A DNA stretch of 64,000 nucleotides, taken from NCBI GenBank assembly GCA_039707655.1, contig CM077676.1, forward strand, positions 381,614,114 to 381,678,113. Direction: 5' to 3'. The stretch's first letter is position 1. Every line of letters starts with the position of its first letter. The position numbers were made by a program, and so were the translations under genes. Shown here in pieces: positions 53,177-64,000 of the stretch. Source of the DNA: Elymus sibiricus (Eukaryota > Streptophyta > Magnoliopsida > Poales > Poaceae). The notes under the pieces were generated by a model. It was not told the origin of the DNA. It ran no database searches and was given only the letters and a program-made list of their open reading frames with translations.

Positions 53177-55170
53177 TAAGACTTTGATCGCCGAACGGTG
53201 AGATCCAATCCAACGGCGACCGCCAACATTTTTTCCCGGCGCCTCGGAGCTGCAGCGGAGATACGACCGAGACCGACATGGTCTGGTCGAGTCCAGTCGC
53301 ATATGTATTCTCCCGCCCTCTGCCCCTGCCCCACTTACGCCTCCCAGCACAAGCCCCCGCCCCGACCCTCTCGCCCTCGCGTGAAGCGGCGAACCCTTCC
53401 AGCACTCCATCGCCGCCCGCAGACCTCCCTGCTCCGGCGACCGGCTGCCCTTCGCCGCCAGATTGGCGGCCAGCCCGTCATCCCCGCCCTTCTTCGCCTG
53501 CCCCCCCGGCAGATCTACTACGCGGGCCGCGGGCCCACCACACCCGACGCCGGTCCTCCCTAGCCACGGTGAGTTCCTCGCCCGCTCCTTCCTCTCCTTC
53601 CTCGCGCGCCGTCGCCGTGGAATTTGGGTGGGCACTGGGTCGGCGACTAAGCCCAACGGAGCCGATAGTGGGGTTTGCTGTCCAACCCTAGACTAGATTG
53701 CTCTGTTTTAGGTCGGAGAGGTTGGTGGATATTGTATTGGGAGAGTTGGTGGATTTTAAACTGTGTGCATCCTTTCGGACGCTAGTTTTTTTTTGGGTGT
53801 CACGCTGCTTGCTTTCGGTGATCATGCTTGAGGCGCATTCTCTATGTTTCCAGTCTAATTATCTCGGTTTAGAATGTACATTTGGATATACAGATTAGGG
53901 CATGATTAATCAGTACCGAGGTACTCCTGTAAACTCTATATAATGACCCACTTTATGCCATATGGGGGATATGGTAACACACTTAACTAGTTTGGTACTT
54001 GAAATCGTAACTCTCACTTTGTTATAAGTATCTATATGGTTAACTGTTGCAATTTTAGTGTTGATATAAAAAAAGTACTAGTGTTGGTATAAAAAAAGTA
54101 CCAGATAGTGAACTCACTGTATGATCGCTACTTCTGTTTGCTGAGCTAGAGATGTTTTGGAGGAGCACGCCGGGCCATTTTTTCCAATTAATTTTGTGGT
54201 ATCAACGTTTATTTGTATACACCCTCCTGGTAGGGGTGGGCGTTCGGTTTATATGGTTAGTTTGGTTTGGTTTATTCGGGTTTTCAAAAATTCGGTTTCT
54301 TTAAAATAAGAACCGAAGTAATCAAAATGAAAATATAAACCGAACCTTATTGACCAAAATTTATCGGTTCGGTTTGTACGGTTAACCGAAAAACCGTATT
54401 ATATGTGCACCAGACATGTAATCCATATCGAATAGAAAGGAATTAAAATATTAAGCACACATATAAGCCGTATGTTAATAACTTTTTGGACCGATGCACT
54501 AGTAGTAGTAGTACTTGCATGAATCGATATCCTATGAGTACTCGCTAGAGGAATACACTAGCCAACAACTTGTACTACGTTGCATACTTTACACGCGAAC
54601 CAATGTTGACATATTTTAAGCAAATCTAATCATGGATGCCTAGTGGCAGTTTTGTTTCCTGAGAGCGGCTGGTTGCAGAAGTGTGACTGTGCGAACGTCA
54701 GGCTAGTTCGGTAATTACTACTACTACGTACTGGGCGAATCATCACACGTGGGAGTACGTTATTTGCAACAGGCCCATTAGTACGTAGTAGTACCTACTA
54801 GGCATCACGAGTGTAGTTCGGCTAGTTCGGTGTGTTCGGTTTCCCTGGACTGGAAACCGATGCAAAACCGAACACTGAATAGCGACTGCTTTTCCAACCG
54901 AACCAAAACACCAAAAACCAATTTATTAGCTAATTCGGTTAATTCGGTTCGGTTTCGGTTTTTGGTTTTCGGTGTAAATGTCCAGGGTTGGTGTACTTAG
55001 CTTACTGTGGACTGTTTGTCTATATTCATGTGGTGACTGGACTGAAGTTGAACTTGTTTATGTGGTTGAATTTGTAGATACATAATAGATCAGTCTCTTA
55101 TTGGGAAGTGCGATTATTTTATTTCCACTAGATAGTTTGCTTTTGAGAAATGGAATCATTTTGTCGCCAA
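53177..55170 (+). repeat. right arm of the large inverted repeat (MED19 5' region)
   Basis: 1994 bp, from TAAGACTTTGATCGCC to TCATTTTGTCGCCAA. It contains the GC-rich 5' region and 5'UTR exon of MED19 and about 1.6 kb of its first intron, with the hAT copy at 54231-54981. Sequence continues without a break into the MED19 coding exons, so this arm is in its native place. Confidence 0.92.
53340..53568 (+). other. MED19: likely 5'UTR exon of MED19
   Basis: This C-rich leader with CTC/CCG runs, typical of grass 5'UTRs, ends TAGCCACG and is followed by the donor GTGAGTTCCTCG at 53569. The matching acceptor is ATTTCAG at 55290, giving a 1722-bp 5'UTR intron. The transcription start is not determined, and the left limit given here is approximate. 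The promoter must lie in the first few hundred bases of the arm or in the duplicated segment upstream. Confidence 0.6.
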
Positions 55171-55296
55171 TAAACAGTCTGCTTCTGGGAGCTGGTATCA
55201 GTTCAATTGTGTTGTTTGTTAGTTCATACTGAGAATGATTGCCTCCACTTTCGAACATTAGTTGTAAAATATTGTCGAATGGAATTTCAGGTTAAG

Positions 55297-55311
55297 ATGA
55301 CTTGTGCATAG
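55297..55311 (+). promoter_or_regulatory. short upstream ORF in MED19 5'UTR
   Basis: ATGACTTGTGCATAG (Met-Thr-Cys-Ala-stop) lies 16 bp before the MED19 start codon in the second 5'UTR exon. It could lower initiation at the main ATG. No other evidence supports a role. Confidence 0.4.
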
Positions 55312-55327
55312 ATCGAGCTTCAGTCTG

Positions 55328-57120
55328 ATGGATTCTGACGACAAGAAGTTTGGCAAAGGTACTGCTTTTGTCAAAATGCAGAAAAGTAGCATTGGCAAGC
55401 ATATTCATCTCCGCTAGGGAACTTTGCCTCTGTAATTAACTATGGATGTTTATACCACACATTATTGGAAGTTTAATGGATTTCTCACCATTGGAGATGA
55501 AACCGACCGGTTGGGAGCATCCTCTGCTTCATTAAGCATCTACTTTACTTGATCTCCTTTGTTAAGTACTGTGATGTTGCCATGCCTATTTGTGTTTGTT
55601 ATCTGATATTCCCTTTGTTTCTTTCTCTGTCTTTTGACCGCCCTGATTCAAGTTTTAACCAATAATAAATAATCCAATATTATGTGGGTTACTGGGTTAT
55701 GTTACACAATTGATGCCATTCGACTTGTATACAAAAGTACTTCTCTATTACTGTAGTTATGATTGTTATCTTGTAGCCATCAGCAAAATATTGCACAAGA
55801 AATATAGATTCGACGTTCAAACTTGGACAGTCAATCTTTGTCCTACATTTGATACCTTAAGCTCGCAGCATCTCTGGAACCGCCAAAATTTCCTCATGTT
55901 GACATTTTTTTTGTCTATATGTTGAACAACGGGGTTTTTGAGTCGATGAGTTGTTCTGGGGTAGCTACTCGGAAAAAGTCGAGCCTGCAGTTGCGACTAG
56001 TCGCGACTCGAGTCACTAGTCGACACTAAGTTTAGTCGACATTTTTTTGCGACTCATCGACTAGTCGCGCGACTCGAAAACAATGGAACAACCACATTGT
56101 CTTTTGTGACCCCTGATAAGCTACTTTATTGGACCCTACCAGAGAAATAAGTGCCCATTGTACTTGTATGCATGAGTGCGTTTTCCTGGCATGGTTCTTG
56201 ATGCGCATCCTTCTCCAAATTGCCTTGGTTATATGCAATGCTGGTAGTCCATAATATGACTCTTTCTATTTCAGGACCTAGGGAGCTCACTGGTGCTGTT
56301 GATTTAATAAGTCAGTACAAATTGCAGCCGCACCATGATTTCTTTTGCAAGAGGCCTTTGCCACTTGCAATCTCAGATACACATTACCTTCACAATGTAG
56401 TGGGGGACACTGAAATTCGGAAAGGAGAAGGATTGGAGCTAGATCAACTCGTTCAGAATGCATACTTAAGGGATAAGCCTGCTTATATTCAGCCCTTTGA
56501 TATGGAAACACTGGGGCAAGCATTTCAGCTTCGAGAAACTGCTCCAGTAGATTTACCCTCTGTAAGACCATTTTTGCCATCCTACTTGCTTTATGGTGTT
56601 ATATTGCATTTTCCTATCATACACTTGACAATTAAACCAATCAACAGGCTGAAAAAGGTATACCTACCATTTCGGGCAAACCGAAAAGTGAGTCCAAGGA
56701 CAAAGAGAAAAAACATAAAAAGCACAAAGACAAAGATAAGGACAGGGAGCATAAGAAGCACAAACATCGACATAAGGATCGGTCTAAAGACAAAGACAAG
56801 GACAAGGATAGGAAAAAGGATAAGCATCATGAGAAGGTTGCTGCATTTTCTCTATGTTTAAAACTTCAGTATCTCCAAGTCTTACTCATCACTTAGCTAT
56901 ACTTTATATGTCCGCAAATTGTTCAGAAGAGGAAGCATGAGGGGACGCAGGATTCGGCAGACGTGCATAAGCACAAAAAAAGCAAGGTGATGTACAATTA
57001 TTATTTGCTTCCTGGTACAACAAATTTCCTTGCAGCACATTTTGTTGGTCTGTTAACATGACTTACCTATGGCAGCATAAGAGTTCCAAAACCGATGAGA
57101 TGGGTAATGGACTTAGTTAG
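55328..57120 (+). CDS. MED19: Mediator of RNA polymerase II transcription subunit 19
   Basis: Five coding exons: 55328-55358, 56275-56561, 56648-56836, 56927-56986 and 57076-57120, all with GT-AG borders and consistent phase, 203 codons plus TAG. It starts MDSDDKKFGKGPRELTGAVD. The conserved MED19 block follows (QYKLQPHHDFFCKRPLPLAI, NVVGDTEIRKGEG, AYLRDKPAYIQPFDMETLGQ, FQLRETAPVDLPS). The tail is very rich in Lys/Asp/His (KDKEKKHKKHKDKDKDREHK, then KKHKHRHKDRSKDKDKDKDR), nuclear-localisation-like and disordered, ending HKSSKTDEMGNGLS. The protein belongs to the head module of Mediator and links transcription factors to RNA polymerase II in the nucleus. Length fits plant MED19 (about 200-220). 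No disabling change is seen. Its 5'UTR lies in the inverted repeat. Confidence 0.93.
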
Positions 57121-58239
57121 CTACAGGTTTCTTCTTACTTCTGTTGTCAATCAATGTCATATTCTGTTAGAAGGAGGCTCAAAAGATTTCCGTCACCAGA
57201 CCCGCTGCAGATCAATTGGTACGTGCTTCTTGAACTTTTATTTGCTGTTGGGTAGATGCATAAATTGATTATTTTGTATTGCTTTTCTTAACTCTTTGTC
57301 TTTCGGTGAAACATGAATTCAAATGTTTCAGATTTAAGCTGCATAGTGAGCTTGTGTTTTTAAGTCAACCTAGATTTTATTTTATTATTTGGAGCCTAAA
57401 TGATGAATATTTTAACCTTTGGTGAATTATTTATTACTCATTCAAGAGGATAAGATCTGCCTTTTGCCTGACTTTGTAAATATTAGTCTCATTTGATTTT
57501 ATCTGCGTCTGTACAGTATGTGATGTTAGGGACGGTTGCCCTGACATTACTTTATGTCCACTGTCAGTTTTAGACCAGGGCCAATTTCATTTCTTCAGTC
57601 TCACTTGACTTGAGAAGTACAGTTAGATATTTCCTTTGATTGGCATCTCTAGTGGTATTAATATATCAGTCATGATGGGCCTGCTGACTTTCTATACTAT
57701 ATGGCATGATCTGGTTAGGCCTGACTTGCATCATAAATTCATAATGTAGTCACTAGTCGTATACGGTTTGCAGTTTACCAACACTTTGACCATACCATAT
57801 GGTGATTAATTGGAACACAATGAACTATTAAAAAAGATCACTCGCAGTTTACTTAGTGATGTTTCTTTCGAAATCGTCGTATGCCATTTGCAACTCTTTA
57901 ACGTCTGCACCTTGTATAATCTTCACAATTATTGTCCATTTCAAATAAGATATGGAAAACACTGCCAGATGAACACCAATGGGGAGAAACATTGGCAAAC
58001 AATAGGCTTTTGTTTGCATCTGTGATAATCCACGACTCTAACTCTTGCTTTTATGTGGGTGATGCAGATATCATGAATGGCAGTTTATTTGAAGGTGCTT
58101 CAGATGAACGTCTTGCCTGCTGCTAATTATGTTGTTCTTGCAGTGTGGACCATGTGGAAAATGTAACAAAGGGACAATCCAACTGTATTTTGCAACCTTT
58201 TGTCCCTCGCTGACTAATGGGTTGCCTTGTAGGAACATT
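57121..58239 (+). other. MED19 3' region
   Basis: This probably contains the 3'UTR. A segment ending GCAGATCAATTG|GTACGTG (57219) and one after GATGCAG (about 58067) look like 3'UTR exons, but this is not certain. No further coding region is recognised. Confidence 0.4.
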
Positions 58240-58761
58240 TAGCAGCAGTGCCAGCGCGTGGCTCAGTGCCCGCGACCTCTCCACCCCCGCCCGCAGCGCC
58301 GTCCGCGCCGCCTGCATGCTCGCCATCCTCCGCCCCTCCTCCTGATCCATCCCCATCCCCTGCCGCCAACGCAGAACCTCGCCCTCCAAATGCGCGACCA
58401 CCAATTCGCGCAGGAACCAATCTACCGGGACGGAAGCGAGTGCCGGTGAGAACTCGGGGTCCGGTGTCCCTTGTAAGCTACTGCTTACTTATCCTCGGAG
58501 GCAGGGGGGAGGGGGAAAAGGCTGGCGATGGCGACGGGCGCCCGTCTGTCGAATTGGGTGACGGGCTCTAGGAAGATGGGTGCTCTGCCGTGCAGGGCAG
58601 AGGCAGAGGCAGAGGGATGGGGGAGAAGAATGGGGGCTGAGGTTTAGGTTGGAAAGGGGGGAGAGGCGGAAAAGGGAAGAGAGTTTTTTCGATGGGAAAA
58701 GGAGAGTCAAAACGGAAGGCACGCACACGCTCCGGCCTCCGGCGCTCGGCTCAACTCGGCG
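58240..58761. other. GC-rich segment, possible exon on the minus strand
   Basis: Both strands are open because of composition. The most protein-like frame is on the minus strand near 58250-58470 (SVPVDWFLRELVVAHLEGEV, MASMQAARTALRAGVERSRA), after an AG that could be an acceptor. It may be the end of a neighbouring gene or a captured exon. I do not recognise the family. Confidence 0.35.
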
Positions 58762-59106
58762 GTCCTGGTCTAGTCCGGTCTGTGGTTGGGGCGTGGGTGG
58801 AATCGAAAAGAAAGAAAAGAAATTGTGGGGCTCGCCACGCGGACGGGGGGCGAGGAGGCGGCGGCCACAGGTTGGATAATCGGAACCAGCTCGGCCGCGC
58901 CCCACGCGGCACCGGGTTTTGTTCTCACTTTGGGTCCTGGTCTAGTCTGGTCTATGGTTGGGGCATGGATGGAGTCGAAAAGAAAGAAAATTGTGGGGCT
59001 GGCCACGCGGACGGGAGGCGAGGAGGCAGCCACAGGTTGGATAATTGAAACCAGCTCGGCCGCCCGCCGCGCCCCACGCGGCACCGGGTTTTGTTCTCAC
59101 TCTGGG
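58762..59106. repeat. 172-bp tandem duplication
   Basis: Unit 1 (58762-58933) and unit 2 (58934-59106) both start GTCCTGGTCTAGTC, contain GAAAAGAAAGAAAA and CCACGCGGACGGG, and end GGGTTTTGTTCTCACT. Small indels separate them. Confidence 0.85.
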
Positions 59107-60271
59107 TCGGGGGCTTTTCCTCCCGTGGGGCTCGGCTCTGCTTTGTTTTGTGGGACGGCGCGATCCCGCCCGCGGCCGTGTTGTGTGGCGTCGGGCGTCG
59201 ATCGATCGGACGATCGGGGGCGGCAGTGCTGGCGAGGGGAACTCATGCCCGCCGCCGTTGCTTCCCGGTGAGTTCGGGCGAGTGGTTGACCGTGTCGCTG
59301 CTGTCAGCGGGTTCCGAGGTTGTTTACGTCGTTGATGTTTACCACTGTGCGTGCGTCCGTGCGAGTTTCACCGCAGTTATTATTGCCTACGCCCACTTCC
59401 ATCTGTTGTGCTAGTACGCTTGTACTGTCACGCACTCACGCCAGGGCGAGAGCCAGACTCTCTATGCTGGATGCGCACTGGATGGATGGATGGATATCGA
59501 TGGACGCCATGGCTTTGTGCGTAGGGCACGGCGCTACCCTCAAATTCTCCCTAGGGTACTTTACTACGTACTGCTTTTTTTTTTTTTTTGAGAGAACTTT
59601 ACTACTGCTTTGTTGGTTACCCACACGCTGACACACCAGCGAGTTGGGTGCACCCGAGCCGTATCTGCCTGGGTGCGGGCGCACGCCAGTGGAGTTCATG
59701 TTTGTATGCGACGGGGGGAAAGCAAAACGTGATAGTACTAGGAGACCGCAAAGGAATGGCGTGGACGCAACGTGGATCAGTACCGCCAGCTTCGGCACGC
59801 TCGAATGTGGGTTGGTTGGCCAGTATAGAGTAAATAAACTTAATTAATAGCCGGGTCGGACGGTTGGTGATCGCCATCAGTACCGGCTGACCGCCGAGCA
59901 TCAGCACGCCGTTCGCCGGGGTCAGGACGTGCCGACTGATCTACTCCATGCGTAAGCACGCTTGGTTCCAAAAGAGGATGATGGAGCGTGCAACGAACTG
60001 ACAAAACGGCGATCAGCTGTCGCATCGAAATTCCTGATCTAGGCTAGCTGCAGTTGACCTTCTGGCGCCGTGCTGTTTCCACAGTGTGCTGTGCTGGTAA
60101 ATAAATATACTACCACCGGCGTTGGACACCTTGACTAAGCATGCATGGCTAGCTGGTTGCTTAATTACGAGACTGTACCAGCACATGACCTTAACTCAGA
60201 AACCTTTTTTAATGAATCGGGCATTAAGGGACCGCGTTTCAAAAGAAAACTTTGAGAAACCTAGCTAATTA
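59107..60271. other. non-coding; possible 5'UTR exon at its left end
   Basis: GC-rich sequence up to CTTCCCG|GTGAGTTCGGGCG (59269) looks like a first exon with donor, but no coding continuation is found. The rest, including a T run at 59575-59590, shows nothing I can support. Confidence 0.4.
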
Positions 60272-60565
60272 GGGCATCTCCATCATCGACCGCCAAACCT
60301 TCCCCAAGCATGAAAGGTCGCGTCCGCTCAAGGCCCGAATGAATGTGGTGCTGGCACTCTCGAGCGGCATGAATACGTGACACCCGCTTCACGCGGGAGA
60401 GGGCGTGGGCGCGAGATAGATTTTCGGGTGGGACCGGGGTGTCGGATGAGTATGTGGCAGCAATCCAGACGACCACAAAGCCCTCACCCCACTCGGTTTG
60501 TGAGAAAGCGGACGTCCGAAACGGTTAGCGGACCGATAGGTTACCGCGTTACTTACGGCGTCTTT
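60272..60565. mobile_element. Harbinger-type end, element incomplete
   Basis: TTA followed by GGGCATCTCCATCATCGACC gives a Harbinger-like terminus with a possible TTA target site, then GC-rich sequence with GCGGACGTCCGAAACGG. No matching right end is seen before the next feature, and the right limit is approximate. Confidence 0.45.
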
Positions 60566-60786
60566 ACCGCTTCATGCAAAACTACACCGCCTGTTGAGCA
60601 GGACATCAGTGCGAGCAAGTATGTGAAGTACAGCGCCGAAGGCCTTGATAAAATGCTTGGCACCCTCTTCATGCCAATGCTTAGGACTAGGAGGACTGCA
60701 AGCTTACAGCTCAGAAACTCGAATGACAAGATTACTAGTGCAATGACAGGGCTGCATCGCAGTGCTTCCACATTGCAATAGCATCA
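60566..60786 (+). pseudogene. possible captured coding fragment
   Basis: The frame reads TPPVEQDISASKYVKYSAEG, LDKMLGTLFMPMLRTRR and LRNSNDKITSAMTGLHRSAS to a TAG just before the F block. Codon use looks like a gene, but I do not recognise it and see no start or splice sites that are convincing. Confidence 0.3.
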
Positions 60787-61269
60787 TTTGATGAAACTTC
60801 GAAAAGATTGGATGTAAAGTGTTGTGCAATAGCTGGATAATCAAGAATGATTTAATTTACCTCGAGCCAGCCTTTGATGACCCCAGTTGTGCGGGAGACA
60901 TAATAATGGCTCGGTGATTAGAGATGCTGGAGCATAAGAAGAACATAAACTTCTCCCGTGCCGACATCGTGGGGAAGGAGGACACCGAAGTGTTTCCTCG
61001 GAGCATATCGAGGTCGCCTCCCCCTGGACTGTTCTCTTGGCATTCTTATCTCTAGCAGCATACTCAAATCAATTTTAGTAAACGTATGTGGGGAGACTAA
61101 TATGTGTAATCAGTTGTCTAGTATATGTCAAATATTGGTTGTAATTTACGTGCGTATTTAGTTGTTTTTATCAACATGCAGTGATTTATATGGAAGTATA
61201 TTGCCGCTGGTGGCAAAAATGACAGTGGCCAATTGACTGGCTTCTTGAGGCAAGAAATCTGTTTATCTT
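60787..61269. repeat. F block, third copy
   Basis: It starts at the same base as the first copy (TTTGATGAAACTTCGAAAAG) but after unrelated sequence, and runs to the LINE target-duplication sequence at 61256-61269. Confidence 0.85.
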
Positions 61270-63945
61270 TTTTTTCTCGAATACGCACGAGTGTGCGTAC
61301 TATATATTAAAGAGAGGATGGGGAGAAGAAACCCCTCCACGTTGGATGTTACATATTACACGTACACCAACTCCACATGGACTCCACCTAAAACATGGCT
61401 ACGTCCTCGCACTCGCCCACATAGCCAAAGCATGCAGCATCGGCTCCACGTCTCCCTTGAAGATTCCCGCCTGCTTCCAACTAGTGCCCTCTTGCTGAAT
61501 CCTCGTAACCAACCTGAGCATAGAAGGAGAGCCCGCATCGAACACAATGGAGTTCCGATGCTTCCACAGCTCCCAAAGAACAAGTAGTAGCAAAGCACGC
61601 ACGTCCTTTGTGCGTGTCGCGGCGCCATGCTTGTTGGCACACTAATGTGCCAGGCTAGACTGATGATGAGGGATCCACTCTGGTCTGTTGAGACCATTGC
61701 ACACGATGGTCCAAATCTGTCTTGCGAAAACGCATGTGAGGAGGATGTGGTCAATGGTTTCTTGCTCTTGCCCGCAGAAAGGGCAAGCCTCTTGGTGATC
61801 CAATCCACGCCTCGCGAGCCTGTCCGACGACCAATACCTGTTTTGTAACGCGAGCCAAGCGAAGAAACGGCATTGTAGTGGTGCCTTGGACTTCCAAGTG
61901 AAATCCGCTGTGGATATGACCTCTCTTCCCCAAAACTTTGCCGCATATGCCGATCTAGCTGAAAATTGTCCATCATTTTCCCATCCCCAAACAATGGAGT
62001 CTGGGGCACCAATGTTGAGCACTACCTGCTCCACGGCAGTCCACAGGCCAAAGTACTCCTGAATCTCATGGCCTGACAGCTCCGGCCCTACGTCCAAGGC
62101 CCAGGTGTGTTCTGTTACCGCTTGGAAGACCGTTCGTGAATTATTGGCATCATTGCTAACTTTGTCATAAAGTGCTGGTGCAACTTCTTGGATCCGTGAG
62201 CCATCCAACCATCTGTCTTCCCAAAAACGGGTCGACGTGCCATCACCCACCGTCGCACGCGAGGCCGCATGGAAGAGTTGCATCGCCTCGTGTGGCACCG
62301 GAATCTCAAAGTCCGACCACGAACGTTGTTGGTCTGTACGTTGAAGCCAAAGCCACCGCGCTTGAACAGCTATGTTTCGCCACCTGAGATTGGGGATGCC
62401 CAGTCCACCTGCCCATTTCGGTGAGCAAACTTTCTCCCATGCTACCATGCACTGTCCTCCGTTTGCCTGGTCTTTAGCACACCAGAGGAAACCCTTGCAA
62501 ATCTTTTCCATAGCCCTGATGGTCTTTTGTGGGATGTCCAAGGCTAGCATCACATGAACTGGAATCGCACATAACACGGACTGAACCAAGATCATCCGTC
62601 CAGTCTTGGGCATAGACGAAGCTTTCCACTTTGGCAAGCAACCTGCAAGTTGGTCCACCAGTCCCTTGAGCTGGGCCGCAGTTTGTTTCCTGATGGTTAA
62701 AGGGAGCCCGAGATACTAGCATGGGAACATGGCCATCGGGCATCCGAGAACTTGGCTGACCCTTGACATGATTTCATCACTGCACCGAATAGGAAGCGCA
62801 ACGCTCTTCGTCAGGTTGACCCGCAAGCCAGACACGTCGCCATATAGCTGAAGGATTGTAGCTGAGACGTGGAAGTCCAGCTCTCTAGGTTTGATGAATA
62901 GCATCACGTCATCAGCAAACATTGACAGTCTCTGCTTGCATCCCGTGCGCGCAAGTGGTACAAGTAACCCATGTCTTGCCGCGAAATCCACCATCTTGTG
63001 TAGCGGCTCCATGATGAGCAAGAATAGAAAAGGAGATAGTGGAGCTCCTTGGCGCATGCCTCTACGGATGAAGATCGGTCTTCCAGGGGACCCATTTACC
63101 ATGACTCGTGTAGATGAATTGGACATGAGGCCACAGATCCACGCAATCCACTTAGTACCAAAGCCCATTCTCGTAAGCACCTCGAGGAGGAAAGGCCATT
63201 GTACCGTATCAAAAGCCTTTGTAATGTCTAGCTTGAGCATCACCGCTTATTCCTTGAGGCCATGCAGACGACGTGCCGTACTTTGAACCAACATAAAGTT
63301 GTCATGGATAGATCTTCCCTTGATGAAAGCACATTGATGTGCTCCCACGAGCTTAGGCAGCTCAACAGCGAGCCTATTCGCCAAGACCTTGTCAAAGATT
63401 TTGATGCCTCCGTGCATGAGGCTCACGGGTCTAAAGTCTTTAACTTCCATCGCTCCAACAATCTTGGGTAGTAGAGAGATGATTGCCTTGTTGATCGCCG
63501 ACAGTCCACGCATATCACCCCGGTGGAATAGGTCGAAAGCACGCATGAGATCGTCCTTAATGATGTGCCAGCATGTGGCAAAAAACGGCCGGTGAACCCA
63601 TCGGGTCCTGGGGCTTTATCCGGGGGCATGTCTTTGATCACTTTCTCCACCTTCGTCTCCGTGAAAGGAGCCTCTAGCTGTGACATGTCAAGGGAAGGTA
63701 GCTCCAGCTTGTCAAGATCGGTGGTGTGTTCTCTTGGAGGGGCCACACCAAGAAGATTTTCATAGTAGGAGTCCACCATATTGGCTAGCTCATCCTGGCC
63801 CGTAGCGATGAAGTCGTCGTGCCGCAGCGGTGTGATCATGTTCCTACGCTGCCGGTGCCGCGCTTGCTGATGGAAGAAGCTGGTATTCACGTCCCCTTCC
63901 TTGAGCCAAAGCAGCCTCGATCGTTGCCTAGCAATGGTGCATTCG
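61270..63945 (-). mobile_element. LINE copy C, 3' part
   Basis: The LINE 3' end is the poly-T run from 61270, followed by CTCGAATACGCACGAGTGTG. It continues through the reverse transcriptase to GGTGCATTCG (63945), where an LTR begins. It does not have the 710-bp deletion of copy B. Confidence 0.9.
61642..63945 (-). pseudogene. LINE ORF2: reverse transcriptase plus zf-RVT (copy C)
   Basis: The pieces are RT fingers (63945-63590, KAPGPDGFTGRFL then a 1-bp loss in the A run of GGCAAAAAACGG), INKAIISLLPK to GLKE (63546-63247, TAA where the others have Gln), KLDITKAFDTVQWPFLLEVL to MFADDVMLFIKP (63243-62716, TAG in place of Lys), and connection plus zinc-binding domain (62658-61642: WENDGQFSARSAYAAKFWG, CPFCGQEQETIDHILLTC). 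The last ends at a TAG shared with copy B where copy 2a has Trp. At least four disabling changes. Confidence 0.83.
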
Positions 63946-64000
63946 TGTGACACCCTGGTTTTCGCTCCTCGATTTTTCCTTTGTGGGATTTGACTCCCGT
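63946..64000 (+). mobile_element. start of another LTR retrotransposon (cut by window edge)
   Basis: LINE sequence stops at ATTCG and a new sequence starts TGTGACACCCTGGTTTTCGC. It has a TG start and the TGTGACACC opening of several plant LTRs. The preceding ATTCG may be one half of a 5-bp target duplication. Only 55 bp are visible, so this is tentative. Confidence 0.45.

Noticed and set aside
52922..53656. 244-codon minus-strand ORF
   Set aside because: It runs across the plastid insert, the 180-bp repeat and the arm. The repeated peptide merely reflects the duplicated DNA.
56591..56830. Hydrophobic minus-strand ORF
   Set aside because: Antisense of the Lys/Asp/His-rich MED19 exon 3.
58580..59414. 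Several GC-rich ORFs on both strands
   Set aside because: All frames are open through composition and a tandem duplication. No domain, start context or conserved texture.
60272..60786. Complete Harbinger element carrying a gene fragment
   Set aside because: Only the left terminus is convincing. No inverted right end or target duplication found.

Overview
The window is repeat-dense nuclear DNA of a grass, most likely a member of the Triticeae (wheat, goatgrass or barley group). This is inferred from nested LTR retrotransposons, Stowaway and Harbinger MITEs, an L1-type LINE with a CCHC plus DUF4283-like ORF1, GT-AG introns and a piece of grass-type chloroplast DNA. There is no prokaryotic gene organisation. 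Only one apparently intact host gene is visible, Mediator subunit 19 at about 53.2-57.1 kb. Everything else supported here is transposon, gene fragment or non-coding DNA.

Left half (1-42.2 kb): a direct duplication. The block reads 'F' (about 480 bp of flank), then one minus-strand LINE, then 'D' (about 12 kb: Stowaway MITE, Harbinger-associated Myb/SANT-like pseudogene, 400-bp MITE, non-coding DNA, LTR fragment), then a gag-protease Gypsy element on the minus strand. Copy A covers 1-21083 and copy B covers about 23881-42186. A 5'-truncated F+LINE piece (21084-23880) lies between them, and another F+LINE piece (copy C, 60787-63945) lies near the right end. The LINE target-site duplication and the same 3' flank occur with every copy, so the copies arose by DNA duplication of one insertion. 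Two younger insertions are found only in copy A: a 1768-bp solo LTR (440-2207) and a 5817-bp gag-only LTR retrotransposon (12411-18227). Both have clean 5-bp target duplications, and their empty sites are intact in the other copies.

Middle (42.2-49.7 kb): a seven-exon remnant of a plasma-membrane/cell-plate syntaxin gene, an AT-rich array of imperfect repeats carrying a small retroposon, a MITE, and a Harbinger-like element whose degenerate ORF is split by a second Harbinger MITE.

Right part (49.7-60.8 kb): the start of a Myb/SANT-like gene is cut off by the left arm of a roughly 2-kb inverted repeat (50517-52515 against 53177-55170). A 482-bp chloroplast insert (trnS-UGA plus the start of psbZ) sits exactly at the centre. 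The right arm holds the 5'UTR exon and most of the 5'UTR intron of MED19, and its coding exons follow intact. The left arm is an inverted duplicate whose splice donor is mutated. Beyond MED19 are a GC-rich segment with a 172-bp tandem duplication, a Harbinger end, a possible coding fragment, LINE copy C, and the first 55 bp of another LTR element at the window edge.
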